Below, piece after piece: positions 1 to 41,400 of a stretch of 64,000 nt of DNA. The first letter of the stretch is position 1. Each line of letters begins with the position of its first letter. The notes beneath the pieces are model-generated. The model saw only the letters and a list, made by a program, of their open reading frames with translations, was not told where the DNA came from and searched no databases. Both the position numbers and the translations under genes were made by a program. This DNA comes from Chamaea fasciata (taxonomy: Eukaryota; Chordata; Aves; Passeriformes; Sylviidae): positions 84,904,087-84,968,086 of the forward strand of contig JARCOQ010000002.1 in NCBI GenBank assembly GCA_029207755.1, read 5' to 3'.

Positions 1-28906
<28,906 letters not shown>

Positions 28907-28958
28907 TTTCTCATGAAGAGCCCTTCTTTTCTTGCTGCTTGGCTTTACTGATGTTTGT

Positions 28959-31355
28959 CTCACAGAGTAGCAGAGTGCAGCAGGTTGTCTCCAACTGCTA
29001 TTCCTCTAACATTACCATGCTAAGCAATAGAGAAAGCAAAAACATACACCAAAATTTTAGGCCACTATAACTGGTCTTTTCAACAGCAGCAAACCTACTG
29101 CCATAAAATCATCTCAGGTCACTAATATAAAATGCTCAAGCCAGATCCATTGCACAGTAACTCCATTTGCATGAACTGTATATCTATAGTATTTCACAGC
29201 AAATTGTTGAAAACTGGACCTCATGCAAGAAAGCTTTCCTGCCAGAGAATGGGGCTTGAGAGAGACACATTAACAGACCAGCTGCTCTTCTCCTTTGTCT
29301 AAGTTATTAAACCATCCTTAATGAAGTTTCCTGGTTTCTAATCCCTAGGGAGCACAAGTAAATTTGTCAGATGGGGCCTCTGTCTGCAGAGGAAGCACTA
29401 GGGAAAAGGACAAAGGGACAACAGGTTGGTGAAGCACAGAAAAAAAGGGCAGGAAATGTTGTCAGTGTCAGCACACTGTGTTGTTCTAGGCTCTACTGCC
29501 ATGAGCAAGGGATAATGAAAACTATAAATAAAGCCTACTGGGCCAGAGAGAGGTTGAAATTCTGGGATGGTGGTGGAAAGAAAAAGCAAAAAGGGATGCC
29601 TGCTGATGTGGCAGATGGCAGCGTCTGTGCTTTTCCTCCACCCTACACTTTTTTGGACTACAGACATCCATGACAGTTCTTCTCCTCACAATGCCTATGA
29701 AGTGAAAAATTACAGTAGGAAAAAAAGCCTACAGAAGAACTGGTTTTAAAAGTGAATGTTCCTTTAATCAACCATGCTAGCACTGCACTTATGGAACTTC
29801 TCTATTTGTTTCACACTCTTGTGACAAACGCCATTAATTTAGCAAGTGAGGGGTAAAATCTGATAAATCTGAAAAGTACTAATAGAGTAACTAACACCTT
29901 CCCAGCAGCCTCTTGTTCATTCTACAAAACATTTGAACCACACTGCAAAATGGGAGAATATTTATTTTCCTTTTAGGTAGATGGACCTAACAATGAGCAG
30001 GATATATTCTAATTAAATAAAACACCTAGCTTATATTTTGTTCTAAAATGCTACTTTAAATGTGTCAAGACCTCCAAAGGAACATTCAACCTCCTTAAGT
30101 CTCTGAATTTAATTAGTCAGCATCTCCCTCTGGAGGATTTCAAAAGAATCTTCCTCTCTCCACAGGGTACTCAAGCTTCTTCTTAACTATCACTGCTTCA
30201 CTGGACATCAAAAATTCAAATGCAAGTTAAGCATGTAAAAGAACTGAACTGAACACAACCCTGGCCATCTACATCAGCTTAGGAATTAGATTTTAAATGA
30301 GCAGCTCTTTCTAGGTAGGAAGGAATTTGGGCTGTGTCTACAAGATAGGCCAGTCAGTTGCCACTCAGAACTAAGACTTTGATTCAAGTCAGGTTTATAT
30401 AATATGTCATAAGTCAACTCCAAATAGGAAAAAAAAAATAATTCTTGAATGGAAGAAGCAGAAATTGAGATCTCTGAACATCCCATCCCCAAAGCTCTGA
30501 AACTCAGTGAAGCATACAAAACAACATTCTATAGATATAGATACAATTTGTGACAGCTGAAAATTAAAACAGGCAGTTTTCCAATTCATATTGAATAGTT
30601 GAGGTTGGATAAATTCTGGAGTTTATCTAACCCAACCCCATTGCTCAAAAGAAGCTCCTCAGGACTGTGTCCAGTTGGTTTTGGACAGGAATGTACCTCT
30701 CTAGCCAACCTGGTTGTTCCAAGGTTTGATCACATGAGTTAAAAAGCTTTGTTGTATTTATTAATGTTTGAGTGGTTAGTGAATAACCAACCTTTCTCAA
30801 ATAGTACTGAATGTCCTAGTATTTATTCAAATAAAACTTCCATCAAAATCCTTTGACAGTTTCCAAGGCTTTTCATTCTTCTATTTTTCCCCTTTTTTCA
30901 GCAATAGGCTTTCCTTGGTTTGTCCTTTATTATAATGCGATGTTTAACAGTCTGTAAGTCTATTAAACCTAACTGCCTGATGAAAAGACCTACAAAAGGT
31001 ACTTGTAGAGATTTAGACAGGATGCCATAGTCCCTTCCTCCAAAATCTACAAGTAACATATTAGAGAATAACTAACATGTTCCCCAAGGTACAGGTCAGA
31101 CAGCAGGTAGGTTCAAGAGCCCGGCTGCTTTTCAGCTAAAATCTCTGCAATTCCTGACATCCTTAAAAAGGGTCAATCTTTGATGAGTTAAAAGAGGGCC
31201 AGGTATCTAATTGTTTTGAAGCTATTTCTATTTAAATATTACTGAGTGTAGTAATTTTCCAAGGCTTTCTAAGACCTCAACTATTCATTTAAATTGCAAT
31301 ATTAATTTATCATCTAATGATACATCTTTACATTACTTACAAGGATCATACTTAC
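28959..31355 (-). other. Probable INPP4A leader intron, proximal part
   Basis: Sequence 5' of the first coding exon. Apart from a diverged CR1 fragment at about 30.6 kb it holds nothing I can name. Confidence 0.5.
30600..30725 (-). mobile_element. Diverged CR1 LINE 3' fragment
   Basis: The segment TTTATCTAACCCAACCCCAT followed by GCTCAAAAGAAGCTCCTCAG, then GGACTGTGTCCAGTTGGTTT and CAACCTGGTTGTTCCAAG resembles the reverse complement of a CR1 3' end with internal deletions. It is older than the other copies. Confidence 0.65.
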
Positions 31356-31418
31356 AGAGGGCTCTTTTCCTCATGTGGGGAGGGATTTTGCGTATCATAA
31401 TACCAGTTAAATCCACAT
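31356..31418 (-). other. Candidate 63-nt exon (leader or N-terminal exon of INPP4A)
   Basis: A strong acceptor (long T run then 'tttttttag') and consensus donor GTAAGTATG bound 63 nt. A second consensus donor (GTAAGTAATG) lies 16 nt further. Two frames are open: one reads VDLTGIMIRKIPPHMRKRAL, the other CGFNWYYDTQNPSPHEEKSP. Each can join in frame to MTAREHS through one of the two possible acceptors of the first coding exon (28,947 for the first, 28,958 for the second). It may equally be a non-coding leader exon. No upstream in-frame start was found. Confidence 0.4.
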
Positions 31419-34120
31419 CTAAAAAAATTAACAAAATAATCAACATAAAAGCACAGTCTTTTTATACTCAATAAATCACAACCAGTGGGCAGGTACCATT
31501 CTCAGATTAACTGTAAATTTAACTTCTGATTATCAGTGCTCACAACAAAGTTTACTGAAAATAGAAAAACTGTATGATCTTCTACTGGACCTCACGCAGC
31601 GTTAGTCATGGCAATACCCAGTCAGAGTGGGAGCACAAAGAAATAAGCTTATGATGAAAAGGACTGACTTCAGGTCAGCATTTGGTGAGTGGGTAGAACA
31701 GCTGTAAGAAACATACACTAGCATTTGGTTTACCAAAAGGCTTGGTGCTATTAGGAAAAGGGAATGTGTATGTTATGTTGAGTATAAGACAGTGTTTGTT
31801 ACGATGCTTGCATTTCTACAGCTAAACTTTCAAAAACCGTTGTTGTTTGGAAGAGTTATAACTGCTACTGTCATGAGAAAAGATCCTGTGTCAGAACACA
31901 GAAGTTCAAAAGATCAGGATGTAGGTCTCTTGCCCCATTGGGTAAAAATGCTGTGTGAGGGAGGCTTCTACAAACAGCTGGCAAGGAGGATATAGCAAAA
32001 GCAAAAGATTTTTAAGTGTACTACAGGTTAAATGAAGGTCTATATTTGATATATTTACATTTACATTAAAAGGCTATGTTTTTTAAGACCTCCCATTTGT
32101 CCCACATTACAGTAAAAGAAATTGGGAATTCCAGTCTCAGTTTCTTGATTTAATTACCAGCCCTACCAATTACCCAAGACTGCTTAAGAATTTAACATGA
32201 GCTCTTACCACTTACAGAAAGATTTTATCTCACCTAAAGAACAGAGGAGGCAGGTCTCAACTCACCACTCAGGTTCTCTGTATAGTCAGTGGTGAGACAC
32301 AGGCACTTCCAGAGAACAAGTCACTATTTTCCAAGGTAGGTGGGATGAGTCATCCCATGGAGATACCTCTCTCTAATTAAAAAAATTACTAAGATAACTC
32401 GCTCAGTCCTAATGCTGCAGCTGGGCAAACTGGATTCCTCCTACAGTTGTGCTAGCTTGGTCAGGGGTGAGTTCCTTTTACTCAATGCATAGCCAAAGAA
32501 CAGGCGCTCTGATCCCTCTGCTGAATGACAATTGTTTCAACAATTACAACCTTATGATCATGGTTTTGATAAAAAACAACGAAGGTAGCATTTTTACCAA
32601 ATTAAAGGTAGTATTAAGAGATCACCTAATTTCCTTAGGTGATACCTATCCTTAAATGGATAGTTTCCAAAGACTGGTACCACTCAAGCAGACAGCAATG
32701 CCAAAGGCTGATGTAGTTCACGTTGAGGCAACCTCTCCTGAAGATGGCATGATTTATCTACATACAGGCTTTGGCTTTGCCCTTTACTAAGACGGAAAAC
32801 AGAATGTTGGCAAGCTGTGCAGTTTTGCACTTCATGAAGCTTTGCTGCAAGCCCAGTTTTCAACAGAAACATGAGATGTTGTTGACCTCCAGTAGTGGTA
32901 AAGGCCACATCCACAGTTCACAAAAGGCTTCTGAACAAGCCCTCCCTTCTGCTATATGAATATTTATTTGGCATTCTATTAGCACAAAAGTGTATGACCT
33001 GAAGAAAACGTCTTCATCTGATGCTACTTCTGCCCTGCTACCCTCAGTCCTGTCAGTTGTGGAAAGCAAACGCCACCCTGCTCAGCTACATGACCTTGTG
33101 TCTTCTGGGACTGAAACTTTGGGACGTTTGATCTCACTCTGCTTGCAAGAAGATCTCAAGCAAAAATGATGATCATCTCAGCCCCAGAATAAACCGCTGA
33201 TGATTAGTTTGTACAACAACAAGCTAATATGCTCCTCATCTCAACATTTGTTTTGGCGAAGTGCTTTGGTCTGTGCCCGTCTTGAAAAAAAATCTTCTAC
33301 CAAACTACTCCTTGAAACAAATGTATGAGGTGAGATTAAACCTTATTTCAACCTAACATATGCTTTTTTGAGACTTCTTACACAACTACAGGAAACAGAA
33401 TTTTTCCAACTCACACATCAAGAAGCAGGAGAAAGATGATACTCCAATTACTGACTAAATCAAAGTCTACTTTAAGACTGTACTTTTCTACAGCCATGGT
33501 GTTCTAGGCTTATGGTATTTGATCAGGTAAAGAGGCATGACATAGCAAAAAATTCAACAGCAGTGGAACCTAAATGTTACTACATGAAGAGAATAATAGA
33601 CAAAAAGGGAGAGTGTGACAGTTTCCTTAATGCTTAAAAAAACCCCAAACAACTACGGCTGTAATCCAACTGAAAGTTTACCATCATCTCCAAGAGAGTG
33701 TGAAAAAGTAGTTGTGGGTTACTTACTGAATTGCAATTAGCTTTAGACTCTCAAGGCTCTCTAGACTGTAAGGACCATTGCCTGAACCTTACTAATTAGG
33801 ATTCTTGTTCCTGAAAAACCCATTTTGAAACATCAAGAGGGCTCTTTCAGCCAACTGCAGTTTTCAAGTAACATCTTCATAAATAGTTTCTCTGATTGAA
33901 AATGTTTTAATAGACAAAATCATGAAAGTGAATATTGCCTCAAATAGTATTTTGGATCTGCAGCATGGCCCGGTTTCCAACCAACATTCTATTAACCGTA
34001 TCAATATGTACAAAATAATGGAAATGAAGAAATGTCTGATTATGCTAGGTTATGAATATGTTGCCTTTTGTGTAAGAGCACCACCTCTAGTATAACTAGC
34101 ATGCAGGGAGTGTTTTATCA

Positions 34121-34142
34121 TTTATTTATTTATTTATTTATT
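34121..34142. repeat. (TTTA)n microsatellite
   Basis: Five to six TTTA units, perfect. Confidence 0.95.
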
Positions 34143-35909
34143 ACCTCCAACAATGGAAAACCTTGGTAGTGAAACAAGATTTGAAATGTTGGCTCAAATC
34201 CAACCTTTCAGCAATTTCAGCAACCCACCTCCAAGAGCTGTTTCAAAGATGGTGCAAGGAACTTTATTAACCACACAAGGATCTGAGGTGTAGGTCTAGA
34301 TCAACCCTATCCCTCATGGCTGCAAAGGCAGCCCAAGAGCAGAGCATCAGTTCAAAGGACAGCAGCTGCCAGCTAAACCCTGCTCAGACCTTCTCTAATT
34401 AAGAGCTACTTTCTTTCCAGTCTGACATTCACTTCACTCTTCTGTCTCATTTAATGAGAGACTGAATGTCCTGAATCTTGCACAGGTCAAAACAGGAAAA
34501 GTCAAAGTCATGACTTTGACACCTTGAGTCGCATCCTTGCAGCCAAACTCACAGAGAGCAACACAGAGCATGTCTACTGCAGATCCATAGGTTGACAACA
34601 GTTTCAGTCCATTCATTCCATGATCTAGGCCTTGGGAAGGCAAAAGAATGCAAGTGATGCCAGCATCCAATCTGAACCTTTGCCTCCCACTGACATTGCT
34701 TCCCCACAAAGACACACTCAGCAGGTGACAATTTGTCAGCTCCACAAAGAGGCTGTATCTCCCCCTCTCAGTCCCCCTCATAATCTGGTTAAATGTCCCC
34801 TTCTCCCACACACCAGAACCTTGATTAACAAAGACAAAAATATTAAATTTTGGCCTGAAGAATCTTCTTGTCACTCTCTGAAGCTCCCCTGAGGATTCTG
34901 AGTAAGTGAGTAACTGCAGCAAGAACAGGGAAAAGTCTTCCACAAGAAAATTCAATCGACTAATGCAAGATACAACAAATGTATTTGTGCAATGTGGAAA
35001 TCCCCAAATGCAACCTCTCAGTGATGTTAAGATAAAAGGACATTTCAGCACCAGAAAGTGGCCTGCTTTCTTTTTGCTTTCCTGTCCACAGGTCACACTT
35101 AGGTGCAGATAAGTTTGTAAGTCACAAAATTTCTTCTTGATACTTCCCCACTATGAACTTCAGCAAACTCAAATAATCACAAAATCCAATTTTACCTCTT
35201 TAATATATTTGAGTACTTTTAACAGGAAAGTGTATTTTAGGCCACTAAGTTCTCCGTGCAAATTAAAACTATTTCTCTATATTCACAAGGGAAATACAAT
35301 TAGCATTCTTCTTAATGAGATATTGTTTTAATTTCACTTGTCATTGCAGTATTTTTATTCCTTTAGTGCTTCTAGGAGCACAAAAATACACACAGAGGTA
35401 GGGGTGAGCATTTGTAACACACATGTCTGTTAGCTAAAAATGAAAAAGCACAGCTCTGTTTCACTTTGCAGAACGGCTTTTATCAAGTTGAACACAGCCC
35501 AGTGCCATGGAAAATGCTGAGTTTTGCTACAGGGAAGTTTGAAGTCCAACCCTGTCAGCCTCCTCTGCCACTTTGGCAGCAGAAACTGAAACAGCTTACA
35601 AATGGTCTTTACCCCAAATTAACCTTTACCCTCTTCACAAGAAATGTGCTGGGCACTTTGTGGTAAAGTTTCCTGTGCATGGGATGACTTCTCTTCTCAT
35701 GACCTGGGGTTCTTACAATCCCTACACAGACATGGAGAAGCCCATGAGAACAGGAGGCATATTTTCTGCTGAGGAGTTTGAACCGGATAACACTTCTTTG
35801 AATTTGATGGTCCTTTCAACACCCTCCTAACACCTAGGAGAAAGACTCCTAGAGCAGTCTTTCATCATAACCATGAAGCTAACAATGTAGAAACATACTG
35901 CTCTAGCTA

Positions 35910-36090
35910 AAAAAGAAAACAAAAAAAAAACCCAAACAAACAAACAAACCAACCCACAAAAAACCCCAAGCACCCCCCTAAAACACAAAAAAAGAAGGAA
36001 AAAAACCCCAACCCAACCAACCCCCAAAACACAAATAAACAAAAAACACCAACAAAACAAAAAACACAAACAAATCCAAACCCCAACACT
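35910..36090. repeat. A/C-only low-complexity tract (G/T-rich on the minus strand)
   Basis: About 180 nt built almost only from A and C on the + strand, with runs such as CCCAAACAAACAAACAAACC and CCCCAACCCAACCAACCCCC. The minus strand is correspondingly G/T-rich and has four G-runs with 2-nt loops at 36,006-36,025. Open frames here are low-complexity artefacts. Confidence 0.9.
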
Positions 36091-37440
36091 TTACTACCTG
36101 AAATGGAGATGAACCAGACACACATAACATTTGCTAAAGATTTCATACTGCTGTTGATTACAGATCAATGGCATTAACATATTCTCCCTCATAAAAGCAA
36201 TGAGAGGGGGACCACAGACAGAGAGATAAAAGCACTGAAACGAGATCTGTAATCAGATGTTTTGGTCAAGTTTGGATTACAACAAAACGTCTAGGGAACT
36301 ATCTGATCTACCTGTCTATAATGTTCATCCACTCCACAGAGTAATGTAGCATTAATTAAAGTTCGTGTATATTGGTCAAAACAGGCCAGGAATCACAGTA
36401 TACTGATGGTACTGTCCCCTATGTGTGTGATGGGATCTGATAACCTGCTCTGAAGCCACTGAGCTTCACCTGGGCAACAGGACTGCACCTCAGTGTTACA
36501 GTGGAAAGTTTATTTTCTTGACACTACATTTTCCCACATGGAAGGAATGACCCATTAGGTCACAGGCACAACAAAAAATCTCTCAAGCACTCTTCATTTC
36601 CACATGGCGTTTTTCTGATTCACTGTGATTCTTACACTTACTATTTTAAATGTTTATATAAATGAAAAGTACACAACAGCAGCTTAAGATAAACCAGCAA
36701 TGCATTAATTCTTTCTCTAATATATGTATTTTCAATAAGATATAACTAATTTACTCGGGATTTGAAACAGTGTCAAGTATTTAGAAAATTAAAAATAAAT
36801 GTTAGTGTAGGAGTAATATTCCACAAAGGCTATTACTAAGATTTAGGCAGCATAGCAAAACTGGAGTCTTAAGCTACTAATGCAAATCTGCTGATGCATA
36901 TTCCTCCATCAACACTTGTTTTGTACTTCTGAACTGTGTTTTGTTCATGTATTTCTGATCATGTAACTTTTTTTCTTACAGAGTACATGCCTACACTATG
37001 CCTAATGACTACAATACTAGATAACTTTTCAATTATTTTTTTTTTTATGTAGTTCCAGTATCTGATTCCTTTGTGCTGCTGTCATTTCTTCCTGGAAAAG
37101 AAAATTATTTGTTTACTTACACTGACCTTTCTAAATCAATGGGAGAGAGGGTTGCTGTTGGCCAAGATCCTGACTGCATGGCTCTTCTTTCTGGAGTCAC
37201 GTGAACAAGTGGTGGGATGCTGGCAATTTGGAAGCATAAGCATCTAACTCCTCAGAGGCCAACAACAGCCTATGCTTCCCACCACTGTTCCCGTTTCAAC
37301 GCCTTGGTGGAACAGCTGTCCCAGTGAAAGGAATCCTTTTTAGTGCCAGTACCACCCTGTGGGTAAACAGTAAGATCACCCTGTAACATACAAAGGAGGG
37401 GGTGTGCTGCTTTGGTTTCCTGCCAATTTCTCAAAATAGT

Positions 37441-38459
37441 TTCCTTGACAAGTTACAGGAGGCCTGTCACTAGTGGTGTCCCCCAAGGTTCAGTTCTGGG
37501 CCCACTACTGTGTAACTTACTCATCTAGGACTTGGATGAAGAGGCAGAACCTCCTCAGTAGTAGTGACACAGTAGTGTCACTAAGCTGGTGACACTTAGT
37601 GACACAAAGCTGGGAGAAGTGGCTGATACCACAGAGTGCTCTGCAGCCCTTTAGAAAGACTTCAGTAGGCTGGAGGGATGGGCAGAGAAGAACCATATGA
37701 AATTCAACAAAAGCAAATGCAGTCCTGCATCTCGTGAGGAACAAACCTGGGCACCAGCACAGGCTGGGGACTGACCTGCTGGGGAGCAGCTCTGTAGAGA
37801 ATGACCAGGGGGTCCTGGTGGACAACAAGCTGTCCATGAGAAAGCAGTGTGGCCTTGGGGCCGACAAGGTCAATGGTGTCCTCAGGACCATCAGGAAGAG
37901 CATTGGCAGCAGGTCAAGGGAGGTGATCCTGCCTCTCTGCTCAGTCCTGGCAAGGTCACATCTGCAGTGCTGTGCCCAGTTCTGGGATCCTCAGAGCCAG
38001 AGAGACATGGGGCTCCTGGAGCAAGCCCAGAGAGGGCAATAAAGGTGATTAAGAAACAGGAGCATCTCTCTTATGAGGAATGGCTGAGAAGGCTGGGCCT
38101 GTTCAGCCTTGGGAAGAGACTGAGAGGGGACTTCATCAATGTATACAAGTATCTGAAGGGAGGGTGTGAAGAGGATGGAGCCAGGCCCTTCTCATTGGTG
38201 CCAAGCAATACAAGACACAACAGGTAGAAACTGATGCCCAGGAAGTTCAACCTGAATATGAGGAAAAACTTCTTTACTATGCAGGTGACAGCACTGGAAC
38301 AGATTGCACAGAGAGGGTTGGAGTTTCCCTCTCTGGGGATATTCAAGAACTGTCTCGACACAATCCTGTGCCACGTGCTCTGGGATGACCCTGCTTGAGC
38401 AGGAGGTTGGACCAGACATCCTACTGTAGTCCCTTCCAACCTGACCCATTCTGTGATTA
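37441..38459 (+). mobile_element. CR1 LINE, about 1-kb 3' portion
   Basis: Begins near the end of the reverse-transcriptase region (GTGGTGTCCCCCAAGGTTCA, then a TTCAGTTCTGGGCCC block) and runs to the 3' end (TCCCTTCCAACCTGACCCAT then TCTGTGATTA). The last part of the CR1 ORF can be followed in pieces across frames with frameshifts and stops, so it is dead. A small local rearrangement with a perfect hairpin sits at 37,563-37,582. It is the longest repeat in the window. Confidence 0.95.
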
Positions 38460-41400
38460 ACTTGTAGCAGAGCAACTGAAACCCAACCATGTAGGAATCA
38501 TGATATGAATCGATGATCATCAATCACTTTAAAACATACTGGAATAATATTTGGAATATATTGAAACTGGCTCTATTTGGCTGCTAAATTAAAAAAAGCC
38601 CACACCAGTAACACAAAACTGGAATAAATAAAGAACACAAGATACAAAGAAAATAGATAAGTGGCTTGACTATCCTTGAAGTGTCATAAGAGGAAATCAA
38701 ACCTAATGTCACTGACATATTTCTATGAATTTCATTACAAATCAATATCTAAGATCAATAGCTTTCTATTGGAACACCATATTTCAACAATTGTTCCATA
38801 CTTGTAAAAATTCCTGTGAGTTTCCCCAGCTTTGACTATCAGCCTTACCAAAATGCTTTATTCTTTGTTGAGGTGTGATTGAGCAACACAGCTATTCGAG
38901 AAAATAAATGTCTTGTAGTAGATAATACAATGTTAGCTCTGAGACAGAAACAACAAAAAGTAAAGTTTCGTAAGAGTAACAAAAGGTATTTCAAATGCTG
39001 ACAGTTTTCACATGTAAGATGAACAGACATATAAACACATGAGGATAAAGAAAAATGTTGCAGCTACTTATTTCAAAGGTTCATGTCTCCTCACGCCAAC
39101 ATATAAGAGGTTAAAATGCTCCATTCAGACAGAAGGTAACAAGTACTTGTGTAACTGCAGCATGTGTTGTATACATACTTTATTTTGCCATAACAGTCCT
39201 TTCTTTCACTCTCAGCCACTAACAGACCAGATGCAATAAACAATTCAGTCCAAAATTCCAAGAATTCAAAGAATATAAAGATTCCTATAGGGTATGGCCA
39301 GGGATTTCTGGAGTACAGGGCTTTTAGAAGCAATTTTCAAGTAACCGCAATCTACTGGTTTGTTTTCAGCAGCTAGTACTGATCAATCTTTAGAACTGAA
39401 GCAGTATAGTGGCCTTCAAAAATTTATTAAAAAAAAAATAACTGCTGCAGGGATGATAGCAACTATCACAAAAAAAAGATATAAATGGTATGCAAAGACA
39501 AAAGCTGTATATTAATGCTGAGCACCTTGCAGCCCTCAGTGCTCAAAAATATGAATTTAAATGTCAGAGTTTTGTCAATTCTCCAAGCACTTATGTGACT
39601 TCTAAAACCGATATGTTACTATGGGGCAAGTTTACCTGAATTTCACTTTTTTAAAAGCAAATTTTGCATGAATATAAAAAATCCTGATAATGTGAATGAT
39701 GTATCCCAAATTACTTTCCTTTCTTAATTTCATGACTAACTCACTCTCATGACTGATATATTTGACTCCCTACTTTTGCACGTTAAGGCAAGCCACAATG
39801 ACGCCGACTTTTGCTAACTTCTGTTGCCTCCCACCACACTTTATCAGAAATTCATAAGCATGCTTCCTACCTCAGCAGTCAAACCTCCAAGGTTTGCAAG
39901 GCAGCAGAAATGATCATTTTGCCCACAGCTATCTGTCTTGCTCTTTAGGCCCAGATGAGAGCAGGTAGCTACATTTCAGCCACAGTGCATTTACAGTCCA
40001 TCACCTCACCAAAGCCACTTTCAGCAACAGGTTAAACAAAGCTACTGAACTGCATCACAGTGTGGGCATATGTTCCTACATCCACCATTTCTGCTGGAGA
40101 GGCAGTACCTTCCGGCCAAAGGGTGGGACCAAAAGCTGGATATAAAGACTGGGTCAGAACAAAAGCTTAATCAAGCCTGGAGTCTTCTCTGAGAGCAGGC
40201 AATGCTGGAGACAGAGAAAACCAGTATGATGAGCCACACTGGTATTCTTGCAGCATCTCATGTTTGCTCTCCCATATTCAGCTGACAAGCATCCTGAGAA
40301 CCTCTGAGCTGGGCACCACACCCAGATGTCCACATTTAAGGTCTGGAGGCAACACAACAGTGTGTTACCAGTGTCCCTTGCTGGTCCTTTCAGCTCTGTT
40401 ACCCTGTAGATACCACACTGCCATCGCCAGTGACTGGCCAGAAGCCTTGCAGCAGGGCTTGCAAACGCTGAGCATTTAGGTTTTTCAGGCTTGCTTTATT
40501 TGAACTTCTGTTGACCTGCCTGCAACTTTGTTTTAGCCAGCAATTAAACTTCATTCAGCTGTGACAACATTTTTTTCCAACTGCACAGTTGGAAATCAGT
40601 CTATGGCTGATTTGTTTTTATTTTTGTTTATATTTGCATGGTATCATCATCATTTTACAACTCAACACAATGATTTAGTGTAGAAAAATAAAGGCCTGGT
40701 ATGATAGCAGAGGCCTTCAGACTTGGAGACATAGGATAGAATAGAAGCATGGGATAAAAAGAGAGAGGGTACAAAGCTGGCACTTGGAGGGCCTGTGGCT
40801 ATAGCTCACCCATGGTCACTTAAAGAACTGTAGACTTAAGGCTGGGCAAAATTGGTTCTAGAGTGATCAGTTGTATGTATGGTATCACATACAGTAAATC
40901 TGGACATAATTTGGAGCTGCAGACCAATGAGAAAAGAGACAAGTTTAAAAGCTTGTCAGCAAATATAAAAATGCCCCTAAGTGGATCCTGGAGTGGAGAA
41001 GAAGAAACAATCAACATGAACATCATATTCCTCAGATATTTAGACCCTTCAGTATCTGAAGTCCTTTGGATGCTGACAACTGCTGAAATGCCTCCACATA
41101 CCCATCACCAGAATGAAACCACCTTACAGTCCAGAGGGGGAGGAAAAACGTGAGCATTACAGCATGATAGAAGCAGACTCTTTATGTGTTCAATGAATTT
41201 AACTGCATAGTTACTTATTAAGACTTTCCCCTATACAGAAGCATTATTTCTTTTCCAGTAATTATTGGATCCAGCCAAGTAATGATTCCTGGATCAGGCT
41301 GTAACAACTTTTAATTATAAAAACAACTACTGGTCTTTAGATATAACATGGGTTTCATCTTTGCACTTTTATATAAAAAAGATTCTGAGTGTAATAGCAC

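Larger units (their letters stand above)
31419..37440. other. Non-coding stretch, probable long leader intron
   Basis: Contains a (TTTA)n run, a 220-codon open frame on the minus strand at 34,434-35,096 without recognised homology, and a strongly asymmetric A/C tract at about 35.9-36.1 kb. Nothing else was recognised. Confidence 0.5.

Noticed and set aside
35827..36146. Minus-strand frames rich in Phe/Val/Cys/Gly resembling membrane proteins
   Set aside because: They arise from the A/C-only low-complexity tract.
37517..38523. Open frames of 100-150 codons
   Set aside because: They are translations of both strands of the CR1 copy, interrupted and not functional.
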